Shown: in pieces, positions 25,361-34,871 of the stretch
Layout of the letters: each line of letters starts with the position of its first letter
Numbering within the stretch: the first letter of the stretch is position 1
Assembly: GCA_021790385.1 (NCBI GenBank)
Contig: JAJYDW010000001.1
Span: 1 to 64,000 of the forward strand
Reading direction: 5' to 3'
Length of the DNA: 64,000 nt
Source of the DNA: Planctomycetota bacterium
Lineage (GTDB): Bacteria > Planctomycetota > Phycisphaerae > WQYP01
The notes under the pieces: generated by a model
The model's database searches: none
What the model saw: the letters and a program-made list of their open reading frames with translations, nothing else
Told to the model about the DNA's origin: nothing
Position numbers and translations under genes: made by a program

Positions 25361-28300
25361 TTAGAGCCTCCCTTTCGGCGGTTGTGTATTGGGAATATTT
25401 TCCATGGGGCCGGGCTGCTTAGGCCCGGATTGCATGGATTTTATGGTTTTAATAGCCTGATGTTGCAGCGCTGCTTGTAAATTGCCCAACCGCCGCACCT
25501 CCTGTTGGATCGCCTTTTGGGCTGCCGCCGGGGCCTGCTGAAGTTGGCGGTTCATATCCTGGGTATCGGCGTTGATTTGACGCTGCATGGATCGCAGCAG
25601 TTTAAGCTGAGCCAGCGGCGGCACCAGCTTGGGTTTTTGTCCGCCGCCGCCGCCGCCACCGCCGCCACCACCGCCGCCCTTCTTTTTAAGCTTCTGCTGT
25701 TCTTTTTTCAAAGCGCGGATAATCATGTTCAATTTTTCCAGGGCGTGCTGCTGAATATCCGTTGTTACCAGGCCGGGATGAGCGGAATTCATCAGGATGC
25801 GGGCGATGGCCATATCGGCAATAATTCGTTTGTTGATCCAGACAATAATCGGAGCCTGCTGGTTGATGCGCGCGCTTAAGGCCAGCAATTTTTGAATCAG
25901 TGTGGCTTCCTGCCGCCCTCCCATGGCCAGGCGCAGTATGTCGGGCCGCATCAATTGCCCACGCGTCTTTTTCTCCCGCTGAATAGCCATCGTGGCAACC
26001 TCAATTTGGGTTTGGGTTCGGGCGATACGCTGGTAGGCGTGGCGAAGACTCGCCAGCTTCTGCTGCTGAAGCTGGTTGTTCACTTTGTGCAGTTGCTTTT
26101 GCAGATCGCGAAGCGCTTTGTCCAGTGCTGACAGGGCTGCTTTCTGCTGGGGCGGCGCGCCCGGCTGATTATGCCGCAAAAGATCCCCCGTGGCAGCTCC
26201 CATATCGTGCGAGCCTGCCTGAATTTCCCGTCCTGCGGGGTGCGCTCCAGAAACGGACATACAACGCTGGCTCAAATCAACAGCCTGTAATTGCAGTCGC
26301 CCCTGCTTGTCGGCCAGGTTATTGAGCACCACCCGGCCAGCCTTGGATCCGGCGCTGACGGTGGAAGCCTTCACTGCCGTCTGGCGTTGGATTAGCCTCT
26401 TGAGCCGGGCGATCAGAGCCGCGAGCTGCTGAGCCAGTCGTTTGAGGGCCTGATGATTTTCGTGATTCAGCGCTTTGAGCATCTTTTGCAGGCCGCTTTT
26501 GGCACCCGCCTGAGCCTGGCCCGCCGACGACATGTGGTTGTGGGACGCCGCGCCCGACGCCTGATTCATTTTTCCAGGCACTTGGTCCTGGCTGGAAATG
26601 GCTGCAGCCTTGGCCATGGCCGCGGCCATTGCCGGATTGCTTTTGGCCAGGCTTTTAGCCGCCTTGGAAAGCTGCCCCTCCAGCGATCGGGCCTGCGATG
26701 CCAGCTTTTGCTGCTGCTGGGTCAGTGACTGCAATTGATTTTTGAGATTTTGCGGCAATTGTGACATCTTCAGACCGATGGTTTGGGCCGCGAGTTTCTG
26801 GAGTTGCCGTTGCAGTTTCTCCTGCTTGGATAATATCTGTTCTGTTTTATGCAACAGCCTGCGGAACTGCCCGGCGGCCCCGAGTTTGTTGAGCAGATGT
26901 TGCATGATATTAATCGCCCGCTGCTGGTGCTCGGCCGCGGCGTGACCGTTGACGGCAGCTTTGGCCAGACCGCTTTTACTTAAACTGTTGCGCCGGGCCT
27001 GCGAAAGTCGTGTGGCCGCCTTGGGCATGCTGACGTGGCCCACGTGCTTCATGCCGCTGTGGGCCAGCTTGGCCAGTTTGCCCAGCGAAGATGCTTTCAG
27101 GCCGTTGCGCTGGGCCAGATGCTGGATACGGCTGAGCATGTGCTCAATGGCCGTGGCGCGCTGGGCCTCGGCAATTTGCCGCTGGGCCAGGCTACCCAGC
27201 GCCATCTGCTGCCCGGCAGTAATATGGCCGCTCTGGTGAATGGAGGTGGTAATAGCCTGGGTTTGTTTTTGCGTGCGGATCTGCTGCTTAAGCAATCGAC
27301 CGATGGCCGCCCTTGCCGCCCGAAGCTCGTTACGAATTTCATGGCGAATTTCTGCAGGACTGCGAATGACCACCAGCAGAGGCCGTGACTGCACCAGCGG
27401 ATGGCGCTGAATTTTCCCATTCTTGAGGGTAACGCGGTAATCGTCGCGAACCAGCGCGTAAACATTGAGCCGATCGCCCGCTTTGAGTTTCAGCGGGGCC
27501 AGTTTCCAGGAATCTAGCGCCCGGCCCAACGCACCGGTGTTGGGGTCAAAGGTGCGGGAAGACCACGTTAGCGGCATTTTGAACAGCCAGGGAGCCTTGG
27601 CGTTGGCATCAAACGCCCGACCGGCCAGATACAGGGAGGTCAAGCCCAGATCGTCGCGGGCGCGAATATGCAACCGGATCAGGCCATTGGCCGTGATATT
27701 GACCAGGTGTCGGGGGCGGGTAATGCGCACCTGCGGCAAGCCATCGGGCACTACCTTAATCGTAAAATCGCTGCGGGTGTTATTGGCCAGACCATCGGTA
27801 TCACGGAAACGCACGCGAAATGTCATGCTCTTTTTGGCTGGGATGGTCAGGGTTAGAGTCCGGGGCGTTTGGCGCACGGCACGTACACTTATCGGCAGCG
27901 GTTGACCGGTTTTGGAGCTTAGCAAGGTTAATTCCGGCCGGCCATGCGCCTCCACGGCCACCGGCTGGCTGGAGGCAAACTTCAGCGTCATAAACGAACC
28001 CTGCACCACCCGCACGGAATGCGCCAGCATGTCAACAATCCGCACCGGTACTCCCTTGGCATACGGGGGCGCTGTAATCGCCGCGGTTAAGGACTCCAGC
28101 ATGGGCCGCGGCACCACCCGAATGCGGGTAAAAGGAGTTTGCGTATCATCGCCGGCGGTTACGCGCAGGTCATAAAACGGCCCCTCCGGTTGAACCACTT
28201 TGGCAAATAAAGAATGTCCGCCGACGGTACCGGGCTGCAGTGTCATCAGATAGTGCCGACGGGGTCGGTGGTCCGACCGCGTGGTCAGCCAAACGTGCAT

Positions 28301-28981
28301 GGCCGGATAAAAGCCCCGGCTCACCGTGGCCTGCACCGTCAACGGTTTACCCTGCGGCCAGATCGCCGGCGGCCGGCCGTTGGCCCAATGGAGTTTGACC
28401 AGGGTATGCAGCGGCCAGGGATGATTGCCGAAAGGGTCGGTCCAGCGCTGCCAGGCAATGACGGCTCCGGTCGGGTGGGTAAAACCCAGCAGCAAAGCCA
28501 GCAGTACCATCCCTCCCGCTGCCAGCAGCGCCCGCGCGGTCGGTTTGTGTCGCACCACGGCGGAAAAATCCACCTGTTTACAAAGCTCTTCGGCCTGCTC
28601 AACACTCAACGCCGCCAAAGCATTGCGCTGGGCCGCGTGGGCTTCAATAAAGGCCACCGCGGTGCGCAATTCGTCATTATAAATCGGATGGACGCTTTCA
28701 ATGCGCCCGGCCAGAAAGTGATTGGTCAACGGAGCCTGCAACGGAGCCACTAGAAATCGCCAGATCACGGCAATCGCTTCCAGTCCCAGGACCACCAGCA
28801 ACACCACACGCACCACGGACGGCAAATGCAACAGATAATCCGCCAGTACCACGGCCAGCACCGTGGCGACCAAGGCCGCCACCAGGTTGGCGGCACCATG
28901 CAACATCAGCAACCGACGCAGACGCCCGCGCAAGGCGGAAAGACGCTGGGGGAGCATCGAAGGTCGTTCAAGCACATCCAT
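25361..28981 (-). CDS. DUF4175-like giant membrane/coiled-coil protein of the MoxR cluster
   Basis: The protein has 1206 residues. Two N-terminal transmembrane segments (about 30-50 and 58-80) precede a third near 155-170. A periplasmic beta-rich region follows to about residue 530 (VVQPEGPFYDLRVTAGDD, SMTFRVRFRDTDGLANNT). The C-terminal half is a long Gln/Lys/Ala-rich coiled coil (about 540-1190) with many QQ and LA repeats, broken by about a dozen consecutive glycines (25640-25675). The layout matches DUF4175-type proteins found downstream of BatA-like genes. The ATG at 28981 has GGGAGAA 9 bases upstream. It probably forms an envelope scaffold with the two VWA-like proteins (inference). Confidence 0.8.
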   Translation of the reverse strand: MDVLERPSMLPQRLSALRGRLRRLLMLHGAANLVAALVATVLAVVLADYLLHLPSVVRVVLLVVLGLEAIAVIWRFLVAPLQAPLTNHFLAGRIESVHPIYNDELRTAVAFIEAHAAQRNALAALSVEQAEELCKQVDFSAVVRHKPTARALLAAGGMVLLALLLGFTHPTGAVIAWQRWTDPFGNHPWPLHTLVKLHWANGRPPAIWPQGKPLTVQATVSRGFYPAMHVWLTTRSDHRPRRHYLMTLQPGTVGGHSLFAKVVQPEGPFYDLRVTAGDDTQTPFTRIRVVPRPMLESLTAAITAPPYAKGVPVRIVDMLAHSVRVVQGSFMTLKFASSQPVAVEAHGRPELTLLSSKTGQPLPISVRAVRQTPRTLTLTIPAKKSMTFRVRFRDTDGLANNTRSDFTIKVVPDGLPQVRITRPRHLVNITANGLIRLHIRARDDLGLTSLYLAGRAFDANAKAPWLFKMPLTWSSRTFDPNTGALGRALDSWKLAPLKLKAGDRLNVYALVRDDYRVTLKNGKIQRHPLVQSRPLLVVIRSPAEIRHEIRNELRAARAAIGRLLKQQIRTQKQTQAITTSIHQSGHITAGQQMALGSLAQRQIAEAQRATAIEHMLSRIQHLAQRNGLKASSLGKLAKLAHSGMKHVGHVSMPKAATRLSQARRNSLSKSGLAKAAVNGHAAAEHQQRAINIMQHLLNKLGAAGQFRRLLHKTEQILSKQEKLQRQLQKLAAQTIGLKMSQLPQNLKNQLQSLTQQQQKLASQARSLEGQLSKAAKSLAKSNPAMAAAMAKAAAISSQDQVPGKMNQASGAASHNHMSSAGQAQAGAKSGLQKMLKALNHENHQALKRLAQQLAALIARLKRLIQRQTAVKASTVSAGSKAGRVVLNNLADKQGRLQLQAVDLSQRCMSVSGAHPAGREIQAGSHDMGAATGDLLRHNQPGAPPQQKAALSALDKALRDLQKQLHKVNNQLQQQKLASLRHAYQRIARTQTQIEVATMAIQREKKTRGQLMRPDILRLAMGGRQEATLIQKLLALSARINQQAPIIVWINKRIIADMAIARILMNSAHPGLVTTDIQQHALEKLNMIIRALKKEQQKLKKKGGGGGGGGGGGGGQKPKLVPPLAQLKLLRSMQRQINADTQDMNRQLQQAPAAAQKAIQQEVRRLGNLQAALQHQAIKTIKSMQSGPKQPGPMENIPNTQPPKGRL
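25640..25675 (-). repeat. Polyglycine-coding GGN repeat in the DUF4175-like gene
   Basis: Twelve consecutive glycine codons (mostly GGC, with some GGT and one GGA) sit between a KLKKK stretch and QKPKL. Mixed codons suggest selection for glycine rather than pure slippage. The tract would act as a flexible hinge between two coiled-coil parts and is a likely site of length variation. Confidence 0.8.
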
Positions 28982-29023
28982 AGTTAAATTCTCCCGGCAT
29001 GTCTGCGTCCCGGCGACCAGCGG

Positions 29024-31447
29024 TTATATGAGACCGGCTCGCTTGCGTAAAATCCATTCGGCCGTCAACAGCACCACAATCAGCAACAATGCAATTGGCT
29101 TGTTCCATATCTGCTGCGATTGCCGAAAGACCGTTTCCAGGCTGCGGTCCGGAACCAATCCGGCCAACCTGGTCGCATGGACCGGTGTAAGCACCTGACC
29201 ACCGGTTTTCAGCACCAGCCGCCGGAGAGCCGCCGGATCCGCCGACAGATTCAAAAATTCCCGGTCCGGTTGCTGTGCCACCAGGGCCAGTGGTTGTACG
29301 TTTGCGGGCAGTTCGCCGGGGGCAGCGGATATGCGTATGGTACCGGCGCTCTGCGGCGTGAAGGTGCCTTCAAACACATTGCCTTTCCCTTGGACGCGTG
29401 AAAGGATAAGCGGTTCCATGGATTCGCCGGTGGTCGCCTGCAGTCTGACCTGCCGAGGCATTTGCGCCAGCAGCAGTGAATCGTTCACCCGCAGCCGAAC
29501 CTGCACGCTGGACCCTACATCCACGTGTGTAGCGGCAGTGTTAAGCTCAAGCGGTTGGCGGAGGCCAAAGGCCCGTGACCTGGCCAGCATGCGTACCATT
29601 TCCAGCCAGTAGCTCTTGTATTCGGGTGCGCCATGATAGTAACGCCACCGCCAGGTATCACAAATGGCCGAAAACATCGTGCGTCCAGCCCCGTATCTGC
29701 CCGTTACCAGCAGCGGTGCCGGGCGGCCATTGATCAAACGTGAAGGTAAATCCGCCAGTACCACTGCACTGGGCTGCAACCCGAGCACCGGCATGTACCA
29801 GTAAAGCGGGGGCAGATGCTCGGCCTGCCAGAGATTTTTTTTCGCACTAGGAAAAAAATCAAACAGCGGACTTTGCCGCCCGGCCTCGGTCAAGTGCAGT
29901 TCAAACGGAGCGTTCGGCGGCGCGGCTAATGCGGAGTTGCCGGGCTGGTCTGCAATAATCGGTAAAATCGCGGCCAGTGGCGTATTGCTGTAGGCATTCG
30001 GTGAGTACCGGGGACCGGCGATCATTCCAAAGCCGCCGCCGTATTGGCCGACAAACTTGACTATCATTTTCTGCTGGGCTGCCGAAAAATAATCTGGATC
30101 AACATCTCCAAGCACCAGCACATCGTACATGTTCATCTGTTTTTGCGTTGCGGGGAAATGATTGATCGGCATCGACCCCTGCTGGGCAAAATTGTTATCT
30201 GCGGAAAGCAGCAGACAACTTACGAGCAGGGTTTTTTCACGCGCCAGGTCATTTTTAAGGTAACGATATTCCCACCGTGGATATCCATCCACAAAAAGCA
30301 CGCGAATTCGGGTTTTGACGACATGGGTGAGAATTCCGGTGGCGGTGTTGGCCCGCGTGGTCATTTCACCGGCAATCGGATCCACCCGTAACATGAGGTG
30401 GTATTGGCCCGGTTGCCGCGGATGAAAAATCATGCGAATGGCGACACGCGACTCGCCGGGTCGGATGGTAAAGGTTTTTTCGGCGACCTGCCGCCCCTGT
30501 CCGCCCGTGGAGGTTTGCCGGTATAAGCGTACCTTTGCCCGTACTGGCCGCTGTGCCCCCATGACGTGCAACTCTGCGTCCACAGGCACGGGATCCTGTA
30601 CGAAGGCGTGGCGTGGTGCCCGCGCCTGCCGCAGGGCCACATCAAATGGGGTATGCTCCTGTCCAACACGAATGGCAAAAACCGGCGTGGCGCTGGCTTG
30701 GGCCAGCCGCCGTGCCGGCTGCATGGAACTGCCGGGCGTAGACCGCCCGCTGGTCACCAGGATCACCGCGCTGACGGGCCGGCCCTGCAGCCGCCGCAAA
30801 ATACCGGCCGCCACCCGTGGCACATCAGTGTTGGTTGCCGCAGGCTTTTGTTTGGCCAGTCTGGCCAGGAGCAATCGAAGCTGAAGTGGATTGTCCGCCT
30901 CACCGAAAAGTTTTGCCCGGCTTCCACCGGTATAGAGCATAATTTTTTGCCTGCGGGCCAAATCGGAAAGCCAATTATGCTTCGGCTGTGAGAGCGAGTG
31001 CAAGGCGGTGGCAAAGCGGGTTGGTCGCCGGCCCGGCGAGCCGGGGGGTTGCTGGCTGCCCGCCTTTTGCTGTTCGTTGATCTGCCGGATATAGGCCTGC
31101 ATCGCCGGATTGATATATTCATCGCGCAGAGTCATGGCCAGGGAAGAATCCACCCATATCGCCACTACCGCCGGCGTCCGTACGGTATTTTCGCTGACCA
31201 GCATGGGCCGGCAAAACAGCAGCGCCACCAGCAGCAGCACCAGTCCGCGCAACATTCCCATCCATATCCGGGCCCGGCGCGATGCCGACTGGGCGCGATA
31301 GGTCCACCAGCCCAGCACCGCCACCGCCAGCATCACCAGCACCATCCACCATGGATGACGAATGCCCAAAGACAGGTGCATGGTTGCATGCGTTCCCACA
31401 GGCGGAGCATGGATACCAAAAATAAAGTAAAAAAAATGTTCAATCAT
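29024..31447 (-). CDS. Membrane protein with VWA-like and glutamine-amidotransferase-like domains
   Basis: The protein has 807 residues. Two transmembrane helices lie at about 30-50 and 65-85. A VWA-like domain follows with a modified MIDAS (IWVDSSLAMTLRD, about 95-107) and SAVILVTSGRSTPG. A beta domain leads to a class I amidotransferase-like fold at about 400-560 (VLFVDGYPRWEYRYLKND, DVLVLGDVDPDYFS, GGGFGMIAGP). No catalytic cysteine elbow is seen, so the fold is probably structural. A final transmembrane helix lies near 790 (IALLLIVVLLTAEWIL). The ATG overlaps the stop of the upstream BatA-like gene by four bases (ATGA). Homologues sit in the same position in planctomycete MoxR clusters. 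Confidence 0.82.
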   Translation of the reverse strand: MIEHFFYFIFGIHAPPVGTHATMHLSLGIRHPWWMVLVMLAVAVLGWWTYRAQSASRRARIWMGMLRGLVLLLVALLFCRPMLVSENTVRTPAVVAIWVDSSLAMTLRDEYINPAMQAYIRQINEQQKAGSQQPPGSPGRRPTRFATALHSLSQPKHNWLSDLARRQKIMLYTGGSRAKLFGEADNPLQLRLLLARLAKQKPAATNTDVPRVAAGILRRLQGRPVSAVILVTSGRSTPGSSMQPARRLAQASATPVFAIRVGQEHTPFDVALRQARAPRHAFVQDPVPVDAELHVMGAQRPVRAKVRLYRQTSTGGQGRQVAEKTFTIRPGESRVAIRMIFHPRQPGQYHLMLRVDPIAGEMTTRANTATGILTHVVKTRIRVLFVDGYPRWEYRYLKNDLAREKTLLVSCLLLSADNNFAQQGSMPINHFPATQKQMNMYDVLVLGDVDPDYFSAAQQKMIVKFVGQYGGGFGMIAGPRYSPNAYSNTPLAAILPIIADQPGNSALAAPPNAPFELHLTEAGRQSPLFDFFPSAKKNLWQAEHLPPLYWYMPVLGLQPSAVVLADLPSRLINGRPAPLLVTGRYGAGRTMFSAICDTWRWRYYHGAPEYKSYWLEMVRMLARSRAFGLRQPLELNTAATHVDVGSSVQVRLRVNDSLLLAQMPRQVRLQATTGESMEPLILSRVQGKGNVFEGTFTPQSAGTIRISAAPGELPANVQPLALVAQQPDREFLNLSADPAALRRLVLKTGGQVLTPVHATRLAGLVPDRSLETVFRQSQQIWNKPIALLLIVVLLTAEWILRKRAGLI

Positions 31448-33726
31448 ACGGTCGCTCCGGTGCGTGTCCCCGCCGCGCCAGCCGGCCGCGATTCGGCGGC
31501 CCGCTGATATCGGGAAAAGGCGCGGGCCAGCAAAGCCTCCGCAATCAGCACCAGCAGTGCCGCCAGCAACAGGTTATGCCCGGCATTGCCGGCCTGGCTG
31601 ATGCCAGTTTTTGACCGCCGCGCCAGGGTCGCTGGATTCTCAATGATATCCTGCGGCTTAAGACCCAAAATGGCCGCCACCCGCACGGGCGAAAGATGCC
31701 GGATGTTGGCATCTGCAGGGTCTACGTTGGCCGCCACCATGGGCAATTCACTGCTGGCCGGACCATACAGCCCCGCATAGCGCAGGGGACCGCCTGCCAA
31801 TCGCTGGCGTTTGCCCAACGTGAGAACCTGTGGATTGAGCGTGGTTTTACCCGGGCCAAACCATGGCCCGGCACACTGCGGTTTCACCGCCAGCTCAAAT
31901 GTGCGCCCCACCAGCAGGTTGCGGGACATATCTTTCCGCGGCAACGTATGAAACAACAATTCGTAATTGAAAGGCAGCCAGGATGGCTCGGCGGGAAAAT
32001 CGGTCCAGCGCGTATTGGCCGTGGTGGCCCACAACACCACCGCACCCTGGCCCTTTCGCCGCACGACCACCGCCGGTCGGCCGGAAGTGAATTGCAGCAG
32101 CACCCTTGTCCCCACACCTTTCAGCGGCGTCAGCGAGACATATCGCCGGGTCCGCACCGACGCCAATCCCACATGCAAACCGCTGTGCTGGGCTGCCAAA
32201 AAAGGAGCTGTGATGGTATTAAGACTTTGCGTTAAGTCAAAATTGACCACGCCGGTGTGGCCGTGCGTCACGGATCCGCGCCGCGGCCCCATCACTTGGC
32301 CAAGACCGGCCGGCAACAAGCCCGTCGGCGAGACCCCGAGTGCCGCATTCCAATGCTGCGGGTCTGTGCGCGGGCCTGGAAATATGATCAACAAGCCACC
32401 TGCGCCAACCCAGGCCGCAAGCCTCCGGGCTGTGGCCTTGCGCGGTGCCGCGGTGTCGCTGAGCACCACCACGCGGTACCGGCGCAGCGCCGTGGTGGAA
32501 AGCTCCAGTTCACCGATTACCTCCGGCGCGAAAAAGCTATCCGCGCCGCTGGGGGCCAGGGCCGCAGCCAGCCACGTGGTGGACCCCAGTTTTTCCAGTG
32601 AAGGTTCCGCCGGTGAACCGTCCACCAGCAGAACGGGTACATGATGAATGGCATTGACGATCAAGTGCCGGGTGTTATCCACAGGCAACATATCCGCCGG
32701 TATCCGCGCGGTAATCAGGTGGGTGCCCGGCACGGAAATCCGGCTGGTGAGGGTAAAGGTGAAGCGGCGTCGCCGGCCCGAACCCAGATGCGGCACCACT
32801 TCTTTTCCGGCACGTACATTGTCCAGATAGAATTGCACCGGAATCTGGGCCTGCGCCTGTGGCCCACTGTTGTACAGCGTGCATTCAACGTCTATGGGTT
32901 TATCCACCAGCGTTACAGGACGCGTAGTTTTTAAGGCCACAATAGCCGTATTGGACTGTCCCGGCCGGCCCACATCCGCCACACGCACATGCACTCCGGC
33001 CGACCGGAGCTGGCGCACCAGATCGGCGAGTTGATGGTTTATTTCCGGCGGCGCGCCCGGTGCGGATTGATAGAAATCGGCTGCGGCACAATCGGTCAGC
33101 AGCACCACCCGGCTGGAGGTCGTCCGGTGGGACATCGATTTCAGGGCTTGCAGCGCCTGTTGCAGACCTCCGACAAGGTCGACAGCCGCATCTGATAATT
33201 TTCGCCCCCGAACCAGTCGAATTAACAGCGACTGGTCCAGCGTCGGCTTGGAAACCAGGGGGCGGCCCAGCACCGAGGCCGGCACAATTGCCACCCGGTT
33301 ACCGCCCGATAAACCTTTCAGCCAGGTTAGCAAGGCCCGCCGTGAGCGATGAAAATTGGACCCGCCCTGCCGCGGCTGAAAGCCCATCGGATAAGCATCG
33401 TCCCACACCACAACGGTGCTGCGGCCGGATGCCCCCAGGACATGAGCCAACAGCGAACTGTTAAAGGTAAATTGGGCGATCGCCGCCGCCAGCAGCAGTA
33501 GGGCCAGGCAACGCAGCAGCAGCAGCAACCAGCGCTGAAATTTCAGACGGCGGGCGTTGCGCCGCATGGCCGCCAGCAAAAACTCCATCGCCGCCCAGCG
33601 ATGAATGCGGAATTTCCGCCGGTTTAACAGATGTATCACAATCGGCACAGATGTGGCCGCGGCACCCGCGGCAAAGAGCCACGGCGTGACAAATGGTAAA
33701 AATGCCAGAGTTAATTGCATTGCCAT
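31444..33726 (-). CDS. BatA-like (N-terminal aerotolerance type) VWA membrane protein
   Basis: The protein has 760 residues. It opens with the BatA N-terminal domain: a transmembrane helix (FVTPWLFAAGAAATSVPIVI), the hallmark HLLNRRKFR.HRWAAMEFLL, and a second helix (LLLLLRCLALLLLAAAIA). A VWA-like domain follows, but its MIDAS reads VVWDDAYPMG instead of DxSxS, so metal binding may be lost. Beta domains and a C-terminal helix (LLLAALLVLIAEALLA) close it. The ATG at 33726 has GGGGAAATT directly upstream; the frame runs on to 33849 but without a ribosome site. It is coupled to the next gene by ATGA. Confidence 0.85.
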   Translation of the reverse strand: MAMQLTLAFLPFVTPWLFAAGAAATSVPIVIHLLNRRKFRIHRWAAMEFLLAAMRRNARRLKFQRWLLLLLRCLALLLLAAAIAQFTFNSSLLAHVLGASGRSTVVVWDDAYPMGFQPRQGGSNFHRSRRALLTWLKGLSGGNRVAIVPASVLGRPLVSKPTLDQSLLIRLVRGRKLSDAAVDLVGGLQQALQALKSMSHRTTSSRVVLLTDCAAADFYQSAPGAPPEINHQLADLVRQLRSAGVHVRVADVGRPGQSNTAIVALKTTRPVTLVDKPIDVECTLYNSGPQAQAQIPVQFYLDNVRAGKEVVPHLGSGRRRRFTFTLTSRISVPGTHLITARIPADMLPVDNTRHLIVNAIHHVPVLLVDGSPAEPSLEKLGSTTWLAAALAPSGADSFFAPEVIGELELSTTALRRYRVVVLSDTAAPRKATARRLAAWVGAGGLLIIFPGPRTDPQHWNAALGVSPTGLLPAGLGQVMGPRRGSVTHGHTGVVNFDLTQSLNTITAPFLAAQHSGLHVGLASVRTRRYVSLTPLKGVGTRVLLQFTSGRPAVVVRRKGQGAVVLWATTANTRWTDFPAEPSWLPFNYELLFHTLPRKDMSRNLLVGRTFELAVKPQCAGPWFGPGKTTLNPQVLTLGKRQRLAGGPLRYAGLYGPASSELPMVAANVDPADANIRHLSPVRVAAILGLKPQDIIENPATLARRSKTGISQAGNAGHNLLLAALLVLIAEALLARAFSRYQRAAESRPAGAAGTRTGATV

Positions 33727-33858
33727 AATTTCCCCATGCCGCAAGCCCGCATGCCCTGTCGCCAACTGCGGCTCCCTCCAGCCGCGGCCAACACCCACTG
33801 CCCAACACGCCCCGCTTTCCACTTTGGCTTCGCCGCCGTTGTCCTTCAACCCGGCCGC

Positions 33859-34809
33859 CTATTTCATGCGCGCCGCCCGCGTGGCTAAAAAGCCCGGCAG
33901 CGATACATCCAGCGGAACACTGGTATCCACCTGTACAAAATCCACGCGCAATTTGTGGCACGCCTCGCGGATCATCGCCGTGTGTTTCGTAAACTCCTCC
34001 AGATATGCCTGCCGCAATGCCTGCGGCTCCACCACCAGCTCCGCGGGCACTTCCATGCCCCGGAACATCGTCGTGGTTTCAAAGGGAAACGTGATTTCAT
34101 CGTGATCCAGCACCTGCAGTACAATTAAATCGTGCCGCCGGTAGGACAAATGCCGCAGGCCCCGGATAATGCCCGTTGCATCGTCAAACAAATCGCTGAT
34201 TAAAATAATCAGGCTGCGATGGCGCAGTTCCTCGGCCACAGCATCCAGCACGCGGCCTGTATCCGTTTTCACGTCGCGTGTAGTTGCCGTAAGTTCGTCA
34301 ATAATCGTGCGCCACTGCCGCGGTCGGTTGGACGGACGAATCAACCGCCGAATCCGCTGGTCAAAAACCGCCAACCCCGCGGAATCTTGCTGGTGCAGGG
34401 CCACGTAGGCCAGGCTCGCGGCTATGCTCACGGCGTGGTCAAATTTTCGCCAGTTCGGGTTCAGTGTGCCGGCGTAAGACATCGATTCCGAAGCGTCCAC
34501 CACCAGCATGACCTGCAGGTTGGTTTCTTCTTCATATTGCTTGATATAATGCCGATCGGTACGCCCGAACACCTTCCAGTCAATAAATTTGATATCATCG
34601 CCGCTTACGTATGGCCGATGCTGGGCAAATTCAATGGAGAAGCCCTTGTATGGGGACCGGTGCATACCGGTAATAAACCCTTCCACTATCAGGCGAGCGC
34701 GCAGATCCAATGCTTGAATCTTGGCCAGGGCCCGTGGATCCAGATATTTGCGATAATCCGTTGCTTCGCTGGCACGGGCGGATTGATCTGTCTGCACTGT
34801 ATCGGGCAC
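33859..34809 (-). CDS. DUF58 domain-containing protein
   Basis: The 316-residue protein is a DUF58 member: KGFSIEFAQHRPYVSGDD (about 55-72), IDWKVFGRTDRHYIKQYEEE, then a VWA-like segment with VVDASESM (intact DxSxS) and LIILISDLFDD. Proteins of this family act with MoxR ATPases, probably in maturing or inserting metal or cofactor into partner proteins. The start is GTG at 34809. It lies 62 bases after moxR and 132 bases before the BatA-like gene. Confidence 0.93.
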   Translation of the reverse strand: MPDTVQTDQSARASEATDYRKYLDPRALAKIQALDLRARLIVEGFITGMHRSPYKGFSIEFAQHRPYVSGDDIKFIDWKVFGRTDRHYIKQYEEETNLQVMLVVDASESMSYAGTLNPNWRKFDHAVSIAASLAYVALHQQDSAGLAVFDQRIRRLIRPSNRPRQWRTIIDELTATTRDVKTDTGRVLDAVAEELRHRSLIILISDLFDDATGIIRGLRHLSYRRHDLIVLQVLDHDEITFPFETTTMFRGMEVPAELVVEPQALRQAYLEEFTKHTAMIREACHKLRVDFVQVDTSVPLDVSLPGFLATRAARMK

Positions 34810-34871
34810 GCCATCTCACTTTTTAGAAACCTGGGACAGTTTACACCGTCGAAAATCCGCCTTGACGGCGC

